A DNA stretch of 64,000 nt from Paraburkholderia bannensis (GTDB taxonomy: Bacteria; Pseudomonadota; Gammaproteobacteria; Burkholderiales; Burkholderiaceae): NCBI RefSeq assembly GCF_014200455.1, contig NZ_JACHBW010000015.1:142005-206004 (forward strand), written 5' to 3'. The notes beneath the pieces are model-generated. The model had not been told where the DNA came from, did not search any database, and worked only from the letters and a program-made list of their open reading frames with translations. Each line of letters starts with the position of its first letter. Position 1 is the first letter of the stretch. Positions 8,666-17,932 of this stretch are shown here, in pieces. The position numbers were made by a program, and so were the translations under genes.

Positions 8666-8986
8666 TCAGTGCAGCAGGCGCGGGCGGCGTGCGATGTCGT
8701 CGAAGAGTGCGCGTCCGGGTTCGAGCGCGAACAGCCAGGTTTCGTCGTAGCCGCTCAGGGTGTCGAGCGCATCGCGCAGTCGTTCGACGACGATGGCCGG
8801 TATTTCGACCGTTGCGTGCAGGCCGCCGGACAGGCGCGCGACGCTGGCGTGCTGGACCAGTTCGTCGGCGGCTTCGGCCACGTCGGCGGCGAACACGAGG
8901 TGATTGTTCAACAATTCGACGAGACCCGGCGATGCCGCGACGTCTTCGACGTTGATCTGCACGGAAAGGAAGGTGGCTTTGTTCAT
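8666..8986 (-). CDS. Conserved hypothetical protein, 106 aa
   Basis: The ATG at 8986 is preferred over the frame opening at 9019 because GAGG lies 9 bases upstream and the product then begins MNKATFLSVQINVEDV. The protein is soluble-looking, acidic, and predicted alpha/beta, with no catalytic motif that I recognise. It lies 137 bases upstream of the DUF2968 gene on the same strand. Codon use and GC match the backbone, so I consider it real. Confidence 0.6.
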   Translation of the reverse strand: MNKATFLSVQINVEDVAASPGLVELLNNHLVFAADVAEAADELVQHASVARLSGGLHATVEIPAIVVERLRDALDTLSGYDETWLFALEPGRALFDDIARRPRLLH

Positions 8987-9338
8987 CCTGGGTTCCCTCA
9001 GGGACGTACGTTGCACCACGGCGAGAGGCGGGCGTCGGTTTTTGTCTGATTATCAGCAGGCGGCAAAACCCAGTATAGGCGAGGGCGCGATCAGGGCTAG
9101 CGAGTTTGTACGATGGAAACCTGAAGACGCCGCGCGGCTGAAAACGTGGGGAACGGCAGTCGGCCTGGGCGTGCGCGTTAAAAAAGCCGCCGCGCCCGGG
9201 ACGATATAATGGGGGCCGTTCGCCAATTCCGGCTTACTCAACGGAGCGGGTTTCGCGGGCGAACGCCGGCGGCCCCACGCGCATCCAACAATACGTATCC
9301 CCGTCGTACGTAGCGAGGAACCAGCGAGGAACAGCAAC
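8987..9338. other. Intergenic region between the divergent 106-aa gene and the nlpD-like gene
   Basis: There is no gene here. The stretch holds the ribosome binding site of the minus-strand gene at its left end and a perfect TATAAT hexamer at 9205-9210 for the plus-strand lipoprotein gene. Apparent ORFs on the minus strand (9053-9340) are shadows of high-GC sequence. Confidence 0.6.
9178..9210 (+). promoter_or_regulatory. Candidate sigma-70 promoter for the nlpD-like gene
   Basis: A perfect -10 hexamer TATAAT is at 9205-9210. The only -35 candidates at a reasonable distance are weak (TTAAAA at 9179-9184 with a 20-bp spacer). It would give a 5' UTR of roughly 120 bases before the ATG at 9339. 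Confidence 0.4.
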
Positions 9339-10082
9339 ATGAATCAACAACGGCGAATCCCAGGCGCGTATGCGGCTCTGGCTGCCCTCACGCTTGCCTG
9401 CAGCGCCTGTACGCTCACGCCCTGGGAGGGCAGCCCGTCCGCGCCGCCCACCCCGACGTCCAATGGCGTGCCCGCCGGTTACTACCGCGTCAATCCTGGC
9501 GACACGCTGTCGCGCATCGCGTCGGCCTACGGGCAGCGCACCCAGGATCTGGCGAACTGGAACCAGTTGCCGCCGAACGCGCAGGTGCTGCCGGGCCAGG
9601 TGCTGCGCGTCGCGCCGCCCGCGGGCTATAGCGCCGGCAACGTGCCCCCGCAGCCGCCTGCCTTCACCAGCAGCGCACCCGCCGCGAACGGCGTGGCCGT
9701 GCCCAATGCGGTCGGCTCGACGCTCACGCTCATGTGGCCGGCGCGCGGCCCGATCCTGCAGCGCTTCGTGCCGGGCAAGTCGACCGGCATCGTGATCGGC
9801 GGCGCGCCGGGCGAGCCGGTCAAGGCCGCCGCTGCTGGCCGCGTGGTGTACGCAGGCTCGGGCATCGAGGCCTACGGTCCGCTCGTCATCATCAAGCACA
9901 ACGACCAGACCGTGACCGCCTATGGTCATAACGGCCGCCTGCTGGTGAAGGAAGACGACGCTGTCTCCCAAGGCCAGCCGATCGCCGAAATGGGCGTCGA
10001 CAACAACGGCGTCGCCGGCGTGCAGTTCGAGGTGCGCAGCGACGGCAAGCCGGTCGATCCGCTGCCGCTGCTCTCGCGTTAA
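9339..10082 (+). CDS. NlpD-like LysM/degenerate-LytM lipoprotein (amidase activator type)
   Basis: A 247-residue protein with an N-terminal export signal and Cys21/Cys24 in LACSAC, consistent with a lipoprotein although the lipobox is imperfect. A LysM peptidoglycan-binding domain is at about 48-91 (YYRVNPGDTLSRIASAYG), followed by a Pro/Ala-rich linker and a LytM/M23 fold at about 130-245. The zinc ligands of active M23 peptidases appear to be missing: the HxxxD region reads STGIVIGG and the HxH site reads VQFEVR. The domain should therefore be catalytically dead, as in NlpD and EnvC, which activate division amidases. I infer a role in daughter-cell separation. Confidence 0.85.
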   Translation: MNQQRRIPGAYAALAALTLACSACTLTPWEGSPSAPPTPTSNGVPAGYYRVNPGDTLSRIASAYGQRTQDLANWNQLPPNAQVLPGQVLRVAPPAGYSAGNVPPQPPAFTSSAPAANGVAVPNAVGSTLTLMWPARGPILQRFVPGKSTGIVIGGAPGEPVKAAAAGRVVYAGSGIEAYGPLVIIKHNDQTVTAYGHNGRLLVKEDDAVSQGQPIAEMGVDNNGVAGVQFEVRSDGKPVDPLPLLSR

Positions 10083-10262
10083 GCCTTTGCGCTGACTCGC
10101 GCGAAACCGGCGCGCCAGGGCCATCGCCGCTTTTTCCGCGCGATTTTGCCCGATTTGCCACGGCGCGCCGTTTGAAAATACACTCGATGGTTTCCACGCC
10201 GCACCGGTCCTGCGGCGCGGCGTCCAGCCGTGCGCCCACGGCCTCCACGAGGATTCCATCGC

Positions 10263-11267
10263 ATGATCGACCTGCGCAGCGACACCGTCACCCGCCCGAA
10301 CCAGGCCATGCTGGCCGCCATGACCCGCGCCGAAACCGGCGACGATGTCTGGGGCGACGATCCCACCGTGCTGCGCCTGCAGGCGCGCGTGGCCGAACAG
10401 GCCGGCAAGGAAGCCGGGCTGTTTTTCCCGAGCGGCACGCAAAGCAATCTCGCCGCGCTGATGGCGCATTGCGGGCGCGGCGACGAATACATCGTCGGCC
10501 AGGCCGCGCATACCTATAAGTACGAGGGCGGCGGCGCGGCGGTGCTCGGCAGCATCCAGCCGCAGCCGCTCGACAACGCCGAGGACGGCTCGATCCCGCT
10601 CGATCGTGTCGCCGCCGCGATCAAGCCGATCGACGATCACTTCGCGCGCACGCGCCTCTTCGCGCTGGAAAACACCATCGGCGGCAAGGTGCTGCCAGCG
10701 GCTTATGTCGCCCAGGCCACGCAGTTCGCGCACGGCAAGGGGCTCGCCACGCACCTCGACGGCGCGCGCGTATTCAACGCGGCGGTGGCGTCAGACCAGT
10801 CGCTCAAGGCGATGGCCGAGGGCTTCGATTCCGTGTCGATCTGTTTTTCGAAGGGATTGGGCGCACCGGTCGGCTCGGTGCTGGTGGGCAGCAAGGCGCT
10901 GATCGAGGTGGCGCACCGCTGGCGCAAGGTGCTGGGCGGCGGCATGCGTCAGTCGGGCGTGCTGGCCGCGGCTTGCGACTACGCGCTCGATCACAACGTT
11001 GCGCGTCTGGCCGACGATCACGCGAATGCCGCGCGCCTCGCTTCCGGGCTGGCGCAGATCGACGAGGTCAAGGTGATGTCGCACGCCACCAATATGGTGT
11101 TCGCGCAGTTTCCGCAAGCCGATTGCGCGCCGCTGGAGGCGTGGCTCAAGGAGCGCGGGATTCTCACGCAGATGCTCTACGCATCGCGCTTCGTGACGCA
11201 TCTGGACGTAAGCTCCGCCGATATCGACACCTTTGTCGCAGCCGTGAAGGCGTACTTCAAGCGCTGA
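10263..11267 (+). CDS. ltaE: Low-specificity L-threonine aldolase
   Basis: A 334-residue PLP enzyme cleaving L-threonine or L-allo-threonine to glycine and acetaldehyde. The N terminus MIDLRSDTVTRP is the family signature. His83 (AAHTYKYE), Asp166 (THLDGARVFNA) and the PLP-binding Lys197 (FSKGLGAPVGS) are all in place. The start at 10263 is preferred over the upstream in-frame ATG at 10230 because it gives the canonical N terminus. The gene stands alone between the NlpD-like gene and a convergent MFS exporter. Confidence 0.93.
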   Translation: MIDLRSDTVTRPNQAMLAAMTRAETGDDVWGDDPTVLRLQARVAEQAGKEAGLFFPSGTQSNLAALMAHCGRGDEYIVGQAAHTYKYEGGGAAVLGSIQPQPLDNAEDGSIPLDRVAAAIKPIDDHFARTRLFALENTIGGKVLPAAYVAQATQFAHGKGLATHLDGARVFNAAVASDQSLKAMAEGFDSVSICFSKGLGAPVGSVLVGSKALIEVAHRWRKVLGGGMRQSGVLAAACDYALDHNVARLADDHANAARLASGLAQIDEVKVMSHATNMVFAQFPQADCAPLEAWLKERGILTQMLYASRFVTHLDVSSADIDTFVAAVKAYFKR

Positions 11268-11300
11268 TATACAAAGGCGGCGCAGTTCGCGCCGCTTCGC

Positions 11301-12701
11301 TCAATGCCCGCCCGAGCGATGCGACGGCGCGAACAGGCGCAGGCCGCTCGCCACGCTCGCCGCCGCTGAAAAGGCCGCGCCCAGGCTGAGCGCCAGCGTC
11401 GGGCCATGCTTGCCCACGATCCCGAAACACAAGGCCACCAACGCGGCCCCCGTGGTCTGCCCCAGCAGCCGCGAGACGGCGACGGTGCCGCTCGCGCCGC
11501 CGCTGCGCTCGGGGGGCGCGGCCGCCATGATCGCGCGCAGATTGGGCGACTGGAAAAAGCCAAAGCCCGCGCCGCAGATCGCCATGCGAATCACGATGTC
11601 GATCACGCTCGGGTGCACCGGCAGCATGGCCAGGGAAGCCATGCCCGCGGCCAGGATCGCCAGACCGATCGCGCCGAGCAAACCCGGCGGATAACGGTCC
11701 GAGAGCCGCCCGGCGATGGGAGCGGCGGCGGCCACCACCACCGGCCAGGGCGTCATCAGGAAGCCGGTTTCCACCTGGCTGCGCATCAGCACGGTTTCGA
11801 AATAGAACGGCAGCGACACGAACGCCAGGCCCTGGGCCGCGAACGAACAGACTGCAGTCAGCGACGACAGCGCGAACACCGGCCGCTTGAACAGATCGAC
11901 GGGCAGCATCGGCGCGGGGTGGCCGTGCTCGCGGCGAATCAGCAGCGCGCCGAACACGAGCGCGATCACCGCGGCGCTCGCCACTTCCTTGCCGGGCGCA
12001 CGTTGCGCCGCCTCGCCGAGCGCGAAGATCAGCGCGGCGAAGGTCACGAGATTGAGCAGCGCGGCGAGCGGATCGAACCCATGCTTGCCGCGCGCCGTCT
12101 GCGGCAGCGCAGGAATGGCGAACACCAGCGCGATCACGCCAAGCGGCACATTGATCGCGAATAGCCACGGCCAGGTGCCCGCCGAGAGAATCAGCGAGGC
12201 CATTGTCGGTCCCACGGCGAACGACACGCCGACGATCAGCGCGTTCATGCCCAGACCGCGCCCGAGCCGGTGCGGCGGGTAGAGAAAGCGGATCAGCGCC
12301 GTGTTCACGCTCATGATCGCGCTCGCGCCCAGCCCCTGCAGCACGCGCGCGCCGGCCAGCGCCGTCAGCGAGGGGGCGAGCGCGCAGGCGAGCGACGCCA
12401 CCGTGAAGATGGCGAGCCCGCTGAGATAGATGCGCCGGTGACCGAGGATATCGCCGAGCGCCGCGAGCGGCAGCAGCGTGGCAACCATCGCAAGCTGGTA
12501 AGCGTTGATGATCCACACCGAAGCAGCGGGCGCGGCGTGCAGATCGGCGGCGATGGCAGGCAGCGCGGTGTTGGCGATGGCAGTGTCGAGCGTCGCCAGC
12601 GCGACGGCGAGCATCACGGCGGCCATGGCGCGACGGTTCTTCGCCGTCATGGGGGCGTCGGCGCGGCCGGTGTCTTTCGGCGCGGATACGGTTTCGGACA
12701 A
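11301..12701 (-). CDS. MFS transporter, DHA2 (14-TM) drug exporter type
   Basis: A 466-residue integral inner-membrane protein of the major facilitator superfamily. Motif A-like GDILGHRRIYL follows TM2, RVLQGLGASAIMSVN in TM4 is the antiporter-type motif, and there are about 14 hydrophobic segments, so it is likely an EmrB/QacA-type proton-driven exporter. Substrate cannot be inferred. The first codon of the frame is TTG (12701); an ATG at residue 18 (12650, MTAKNRRAMAAV) is an alternative start. It is convergent with ltaE, and a short GC-rich inverted repeat (GCGGCGC/GCGCCGC, about 11278-11296) lies between them. Confidence 0.87.
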   Translation of the reverse strand: MSETVSAPKDTGRADAPMTAKNRRAMAAVMLAVALATLDTAIANTALPAIAADLHAAPAASVWIINAYQLAMVATLLPLAALGDILGHRRIYLSGLAIFTVASLACALAPSLTALAGARVLQGLGASAIMSVNTALIRFLYPPHRLGRGLGMNALIVGVSFAVGPTMASLILSAGTWPWLFAINVPLGVIALVFAIPALPQTARGKHGFDPLAALLNLVTFAALIFALGEAAQRAPGKEVASAAVIALVFGALLIRREHGHPAPMLPVDLFKRPVFALSSLTAVCSFAAQGLAFVSLPFYFETVLMRSQVETGFLMTPWPVVVAAAAPIAGRLSDRYPPGLLGAIGLAILAAGMASLAMLPVHPSVIDIVIRMAICGAGFGFFQSPNLRAIMAAAPPERSGGASGTVAVSRLLGQTTGAALVALCFGIVGKHGPTLALSLGAAFSAAASVASGLRLFAPSHRSGGH

Positions 12702-13206
12702 GGCGGTCTCGGGCGTAATCGAAGGCTAGGCGAAGCGGGGAATTCGGGCACGGCGCGTGGCGTCGTGCGAACGATTCCGCGATTGTTACAGAGGTGGCGC
12801 GACTCTGCAGCGCTTGCTTCAGAGTGTGGGCCAGCTGTAAGGCGAGCTTTATACAGGCCTCTATCGCAACTAACAGCCAGTCCCTCGCGCCCCCGCGAAA
12901 ACGCCGCGCGATGGCGCTCAACGTGGGTCGCCTCGCAGTCTTCGCGCTGTAGATGATGCGCCTTGCATGGTTGCCGCGCCGCCGCACGCCTTGAAAATGT
13001 CCTACTCTGCAAACTGATCTGCGCCTGCCTGCCCATGACCGTCCGGCGGACGGAATGCACCGCGAAGGTGCCTCAGAGTGTCCTTGCGAGAGCGATTGAC
13101 GCCCATCGCGCGCGGCACACGACATGCAAGCGCAGCCCGAACGCCCGCGCGCCGCGCCCGCCATCCTGGCATCGCGCCGCGCGCCGCTTTTTCCGGGAGG
13201 CATTCG
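12702..13206. other. 505-bp intergenic region upstream of glgP
   Basis: There is no gene. It separates the divergent MFS exporter and glgP and must hold their promoters, but I see no strong -35/-10 pair. A GC-rich inverted repeat, CCGTCC-GGC-GGACGG, is at about 13039-13053. A GGGAGG ribosome binding site just before 13200 serves glgP. Confidence 0.5.
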
Positions 13207-15663
13207 ATGACAGCCGTCGGTCTTGAATTCGACCAGTTGAAGAGCAGCGCCGACGCGCTGCGCCGTTCCATCTCGAACCGTCTGATGTACGGCGTCGGCA
13301 AGGACGCCGTCACCGCGCGTCCGCAGGACTGGTTGCACGCCGCCGCGCTGGCTGTGCGCGACCGGCTGGTCGAGCGCTGGATGGTGACCACGCGCCGCCA
13401 GTACGATCAGGACGTCAAACGCGTCTACTACCTGTCGATGGAATTCCTGATCGGCCGGACCTTTTCGAACGCGCTGCTCGCGCTCGGCATCTACGACCAG
13501 ATGAAAGAGGCGCTCGCGGGCGTTGGGGTCGATATGGAAACGCTGATCGATCTCGAACCCGACGCGGCGCTCGGCAACGGCGGCCTTGGCCGGCTGGCGG
13601 CCTGCTTTCTCGACTCGATGGCGACGCTGGGCATTCCGGGCTTCGGCTATGGCATTCGCTACGACTACGGCATGTTTCGCCAGCAGATCATCAACGGCGA
13701 GCAGGTGGAAGCGCCCGATTACTGGCTGCGCTCGGGCAATCCGTGGGAATTCCCGCGACCCGAAGTGCTGTATCCCGTGCATTTCGGCGGGCGCACCGTG
13801 CAGCGCGACGGCCACGTGGAATGGATCGACACCACGCACGTCAATGCGATGGCGTATGACACGGTGATTCCCGGCTACGCGACCAGCGCGACCAACACCT
13901 TGCGGCTGTGGTCCGCGCGCGCCGACGAAGAACTCGACCTTTCCGCCTTCAATCAGGGCGATTACCAGCGCGCCGTGGAAGCACGAAATATTTCGGAGAA
14001 CGTATCGCGTCTGCTGTATCCGGACGATTCGACCATGGCGGGCCGTGAGCTGCGCTTGCGCCAGGAATACTTCTTCGTTTCGGCGACCATGCAGGACCTG
14101 ATCCGCCGTTATCTGCGCACCCACAGCACGTTCGGGCGCTTCTCCGACAAGGTCGCGGTGCATCTGAACGATACGCATCCGGTGCTGGCGATTCCCGAAT
14201 TGATCCGCTTGCTGGTGGACGTCCACCATATGCCGTGGGCCGAAGCGATGGGGCACATCAAGCGCGTGTTTTCATACACGAATCACACGCTGATGCCCGA
14301 AGCGCTGGAAACGTGGGATGTCGAACTATTGGCGCGTCTGCTGCCGCGGCACCTGGAAATCATCTTCGATATCAACGCTGCGTTTCTGCGCGAAGCGAGC
14401 GACAAGGGCGCGCACGATCTCGACTTTATCCGCCGCATTTCGCTGGTGGATGAATATGGACAGCGGCGCGTGCGCATGGCCTATCTGGCGATTGTCGCGA
14501 GCCACAAGGTCAACGGCGTCTCCAGACTGCACTCGCAGTTGATGACGCGCGATATCTTCGCGGACTTCGCGCGCCTCTTTCCCGATCGCTTCACCAACGT
14601 CACCAACGGCATCACGCCGCGCCGCTGGCTGGCGCAGGCGAGCCCGCCGCTTGCGCATCTCGTCGACGAGGCCATCGGCCCGAACTGGCGCAGCGATCTC
14701 TTCGCGCTGGATGGCTTGCGCAGGTTCAGCGGCGATGCGGCCTTCGGCGAACGTTTTCGCGCGGCCAAGCGCGCGAACAAGCTGCGGCTTATCGAACGCA
14801 TGACGGCGCGTACGGGCCTGAGCTTCAATCCCGATGCGCTGTTCGACATGCAGGTCAAGCGCATCCACGAATACAAGCGCCAGTTGCTCAACGTGCTGCA
14901 CGTCATCACGCGCTACAACCGTATCGTCCAGCAGCCCGAAGTGGACTGGGTGCCGCGCGTGGTGGTGTTCGCGGGCAAGGCGGCGTCGGCGTACCGGATG
15001 GCCAAGACCATCATTCGCCTCATCAACGACGTGGCCGAAAAGATCAATCACGATCCCGTGGTGGGCGAGCGCCTCAAGGTGGTGTTCGTGCCGAACTACG
15101 GTGTGAGCGTGGCCGAGGTGCTGATTCCGTCCGCCGATCTGTCCGAGCAGATCTCGACGGCGGGCACGGAGGCGTCGGGCACCGGCAATATGAAGCTCGC
15201 GCTTAACGGCGCGTTGACGATGGGCACGCTCGACGGCGCGAACATCGAAATCTGCGATGCGGTGGGCAACGACAATATCTTCATCTTCGGCCACACCTCC
15301 GATCAGGTCGATACGCTGCGTTGCGCGGGCTATCGGCCCCGTCAGGTGTACGAAGAAAATGCCGAGCTGCGCACCGTGCTCGACCAGATCCGCACGGGCT
15401 TCTTCTCGCCCGGCGACCCTGCGCGCTACTCGGATATTTTCCACACGCTGGTGGACTGGGGCGATCACTACATGGTGCTGGCCGACTACGCCGCCTTCGT
15501 GCAGGCGCAGGAAGCGGCCGACGAGCGCTACGTCGATACGCCACGCTGGACCGCGAGCGCGATTCTCAATGTGGCCGGGATGGGCGCGTTCTCGTCGGAT
15601 CGCGCGATTGCGGAGTACGCGCGCGACATCTGGCATACGAAGCCGGTCGAGCAGGTGGGCTGA
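13207..15663 (+). CDS. glgP: Glycogen/starch/alpha-glucan phosphorylase
   Basis: An 818-residue GT35 enzyme releasing glucose 1-phosphate from alpha-1,4-glucans. YYLSMEFLIGR, LGNGGLGRLAACFLDS and EASGTGNMKLALNGAL are diagnostic, and the PLP-binding Lys is at about residue 663 in the last motif. The ATG at 13207 is preferred, with GGGAGG about 8 bases upstream and a natural N terminus; the upstream extension to 13078 is Arg/Ala-rich noise. No other glycogen genes are adjacent. Confidence 0.95.
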   Translation: MTAVGLEFDQLKSSADALRRSISNRLMYGVGKDAVTARPQDWLHAAALAVRDRLVERWMVTTRRQYDQDVKRVYYLSMEFLIGRTFSNALLALGIYDQMKEALAGVGVDMETLIDLEPDAALGNGGLGRLAACFLDSMATLGIPGFGYGIRYDYGMFRQQIINGEQVEAPDYWLRSGNPWEFPRPEVLYPVHFGGRTVQRDGHVEWIDTTHVNAMAYDTVIPGYATSATNTLRLWSARADEELDLSAFNQGDYQRAVEARNISENVSRLLYPDDSTMAGRELRLRQEYFFVSATMQDLIRRYLRTHSTFGRFSDKVAVHLNDTHPVLAIPELIRLLVDVHHMPWAEAMGHIKRVFSYTNHTLMPEALETWDVELLARLLPRHLEIIFDINAAFLREASDKGAHDLDFIRRISLVDEYGQRRVRMAYLAIVASHKVNGVSRLHSQLMTRDIFADFARLFPDRFTNVTNGITPRRWLAQASPPLAHLVDEAIGPNWRSDLFALDGLRRFSGDAAFGERFRAAKRANKLRLIERMTARTGLSFNPDALFDMQVKRIHEYKRQLLNVLHVITRYNRIVQQPEVDWVPRVVVFAGKAASAYRMAKTIIRLINDVAEKINHDPVVGERLKVVFVPNYGVSVAEVLIPSADLSEQISTAGTEASGTGNMKLALNGALTMGTLDGANIEICDAVGNDNIFIFGHTSDQVDTLRCAGYRPRQVYEENAELRTVLDQIRTGFFSPGDPARYSDIFHTLVDWGDHYMVLADYAAFVQAQEAADERYVDTPRWTASAILNVAGMGAFSSDRAIAEYARDIWHTKPVEQVG

Positions 15664-15706
15664 GGGTCAACGCGCGCCCACCTGAAACTGTCCTGAAGCA
15701 GCGGTG

Positions 15707-16114
15707 TTACTGTGCGGTGGGGCGCGCTGCCGGGGTATCGGCGCTGGCCGCCTTGGCTGCGCGCACGGCCTGTTCGACGCGTTCGACAAAGGTGCGGTCG
15801 CTGCTGGAGACCGCTTCGCGTGTTTCGCCCTTCGTCACCACCAGCAGGCGGTGCGTGACCTCTTGCCAGATCCACGCAAGCCAGCCCACCACGATCATCA
15901 TCACGCCGCAGCCCAGGCCCGCGCCCGAGTGGTAAGCGCCGCCGAAAGCCGCCAGCGCCACGCCGAACAGCGACAGCAGCAACGGCACGACACGACTGCG
16001 ATGGATCGTGACGACCCGCAGATCGTCGATATCGCGCAGTGCGAAGATCTGCCCTGCGACGGAAAGCGAGGTGCGCGTGACCGAGACGCCGGCTTCGTTG
16101 AAAGGGAGTTCCAT
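15707..16114 (-). CDS. DUF6232-like small membrane protein
   Basis: A 135-residue protein starting MELPFNEAGVSVTRTSL at the ATG at 16114. An N-terminal beta-rich segment (VAGQIFALRDIDDLRVVTI) is followed by a pair of transmembrane helices at about residues 45-85 and a C-terminal cytosolic tail. The layout matches the DUF6232 group of small inner-membrane proteins, whose function is unknown. The open frame further upstream runs through the porin terminator and is not coding. It is convergent with glgP. Confidence 0.7.
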   Translation of the reverse strand: MELPFNEAGVSVTRTSLSVAGQIFALRDIDDLRVVTIHRSRVVPLLLSLFGVALAAFGGAYHSGAGLGCGVMMIVVGWLAWIWQEVTHRLLVVTKGETREAVSSSDRTFVERVEQAVRAAKAASADTPAARPTAQ

Positions 16115-16200
16115 CGGTTCGAAAGCTGCGAAGGGAAAGGCCGCAGCGTACCAGAAGCGCGCGCAAGGCGGCAGGTTGCACGACGCCGCAGTTCGCCTGC

Positions 16201-16232
16201 AAAAAGCAGAAAGGCTTCCCGAAGGAAGCCTT
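16201..16232 (-). terminator. Rho-independent terminator of the porin gene
   Basis: AAGGCTTCC and GGAAGCCTT pair as a 9-bp perfect stem around a CGAA-type tetraloop. On the minus strand the stem is followed by TCTGCTTTTT. It lies about 50 bases beyond the porin stop codon. Confidence 0.85.
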
Positions 16233-16283
16233 TTGCATATCGCGCACACAGCGCCCGCGTGGCAGGCGCTACGTTCGCAATGC

Positions 16284-17444
16284 TTAGAACTTGTGGCGGA
16301 TACCGACGCGCACTGCGAGCTGGTTCTGCGAACCCGAACCCGACGGAGCGAAGATGCTCGACGACGAATCGCCGATCTGCGCCTGCACCGGCGTGCCCTT
16401 GTACGAACCCGAAGCTTCTTCGTAAGCGACGAGGCCGTAGACATCCGTGCGCTTGCTCAGAGCGTAGTCGATCGAACCGTTGGCCTGGTTCCAGTGCGCG
16501 TTGAACAGACCCGAAGCGCGCGAGTACGTGTAGCCCACCGCGCCCGTCAGAGCCGGCGTGAAGGCGTACTTGACGCCGGCTTCGTACGCGTTGAACAGCG
16601 TCGACGAACCCGTGATCGGCAGGAAGCGCGTGTTCGTCCACAGCAGCCATGCGGTAGCCGGGCCGAAGACGTAGCGGCCGCCGAAGCCGAACGAACGCAG
16701 GTCACGCACGGCGCTCGGCGTAGCGGCGTTGATGTTGGCCAGCGACGTCGAGAACGCCGGCGCTGCCGCTGCCGGGTACGTGATGTCCGTGTATGCGCCG
16801 CCCAGGCTGAACGGGCCGTATGCGTAGTTCGCGCCGAAGCTGTAGGCACGCGACGACGACGTCGTAGCGGTCGTCGGAGCGCCGGCGAACGATGTCGTGT
16901 TCGAGAAGCCATACAGGCCGCCGAACGTGAAGCCCGAGAAGTTCACGCTCTGGAACTTGACGGCGTTGTTGATACGGCTCGACGTGAGCTGGTCGACGTC
17001 ATTGACGTGGTAGGCCCAGTTGCCCGAAACCGTGTTGCCGCCCGTCGAGTACAGCGAACCGAGGATGTCGGTGCTGAACGAGTATTGACGGCCGAACGTG
17101 ATCGAACCGATGTTGCTTTGCGTCAGGCCGACATAGGCTTGACGGCCGAACATCGCGCCGCCTTGACCTGCCGTGCCGTTGCCGCTGTTGAAGCCGTTTT
17201 CAAGGACGAAGATCGCCTTGAGGCCGCCGCCCAGGTCTTCCGAGCCGCGCAGGCCCCAACGGCTGCCTTGAGCGACGCCGTCGCCGTACGTGAAGGCCTT
17301 CGAGCTGCCCTTCGATGCGTTGGTCGTGTGGTTGATGTAGTTCACACCCGCGTCGATCAGGCCATACAGCGTCACGCTGCTTTGTGCGTGAGCGGAACCG
17401 GCGATCAGGCCGAGGATAGCGGTGGTCAGAATTTTCTTTTTCAA
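16284..17444 (-). CDS. Gram-negative general porin (Burkholderia OmpC-like)
   Basis: A 386-residue outer-membrane beta-barrel protein. The signal peptide MKKKILTTAILGLIAGSAHA is followed by QSSVTLYGLIDAGVNY, the typical first strand. SRWGLRGSEDLGGGLKAIF and FGRQAYVGL are typical of trimeric porins of beta-proteobacteria. The chain ends VRVGIRHKF with the C-terminal Phe needed for assembly. The start codon is TTG, preceded by GGAG at 6-base spacing. A dedicated terminator follows, so it is monocistronic. Confidence 0.93.
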   Translation of the reverse strand: MKKKILTTAILGLIAGSAHAQSSVTLYGLIDAGVNYINHTTNASKGSSKAFTYGDGVAQGSRWGLRGSEDLGGGLKAIFVLENGFNSGNGTAGQGGAMFGRQAYVGLTQSNIGSITFGRQYSFSTDILGSLYSTGGNTVSGNWAYHVNDVDQLTSSRINNAVKFQSVNFSGFTFGGLYGFSNTTSFAGAPTTATTSSSRAYSFGANYAYGPFSLGGAYTDITYPAAAAPAFSTSLANINAATPSAVRDLRSFGFGGRYVFGPATAWLLWTNTRFLPITGSSTLFNAYEAGVKYAFTPALTGAVGYTYSRASGLFNAHWNQANGSIDYALSKRTDVYGLVAYEEASGSYKGTPVQAQIGDSSSSIFAPSGSGSQNQLAVRVGIRHKF

Positions 17445-17882
17445 CTGTTTCTCCGGATGAAGGAAAGTAAGTCTCCGGCCTCGTACGGGCCGGTTGATGT
17501 GTCGCGCTGCAATTTAAGGGTCGCTAGCTAAAGAAATGTGACAGTAAGGATATGTCGCTGAAATGTCGCTGTTATGTGGTGTGAATGCGACAGCAGCCTT
17601 GTGACCCGGTGGAAGCGGCTGAAAGCCTTGCCGTTATTGGCATTGCCAGAAAATGACGGGGCTTTGGAGGCCACGGCGGTGCGCCGGATGACCTTTATAA
17701 GATTTTCTGCTTTGTAAGGTTGGCCAGGCGATTTGCATGAATGTGATGTTATTTTTTTGATGCAAATGCGGCGGCGCAAGGCAAGTGTTAGCGCCCTTTA
17801 TTGACCGGAAAAAGCCGCTATTGTGACGATTTTTGCAATATTCGCCTTTGGCTCACGGGCTTCCGGGCAGCCAGAAATGACC
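17445..17882. other. Intergenic region upstream of the porin gene
   Basis: About 440 bases with lower GC than the flanking genes and no credible gene. A minus-strand frame at 17528-17779 has no family resemblance and I reject it. The region should hold the porin promoter and leader, but I could not fix the hexamers with confidence. Confidence 0.45.
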
Positions 17883-17912
17883 ACGCCCCGGCTTGTTCCC
17901 AAGCCGGGGCGT
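17883..17912. terminator. Perfect 12-bp inverted repeat, probable terminator hairpin
   Basis: ACGCCCCGGCTT and AAGCCGGGGCGT flank a GTTCCC loop. The hairpin is very stable and sits 21 bases beyond the stop of the AstE-like gene. No T-run follows on either strand, so it may act as a bidirectional or Rho-assisted terminator or as an mRNA 3'-end stabiliser. Confidence 0.55.
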
Positions 17913-17932
17913 TGAGCCGATTCTTCGAGCGA

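Noticed and set aside
13039..13053. CCGTCC-GGC-GGACGG hairpin upstream of glgP as a riboswitch or terminator
   Set aside because: The stem is only 6 bp and no T-run or conserved aptamer follows; such repeats are common in high-GC DNA.
11257..14256. A 999-residue minus-strand frame covering the MFS exporter and the start of glgP
   Set aside because: It reads antisense to well-supported genes and is Arg/Ala/His-rich, as expected for the off-strand of high-GC DNA.
17528..17779. An 83-residue minus-strand frame upstream of the porin gene
   Set aside because: No similarity to a known family, no start context, and it fills what should be the porin control region.
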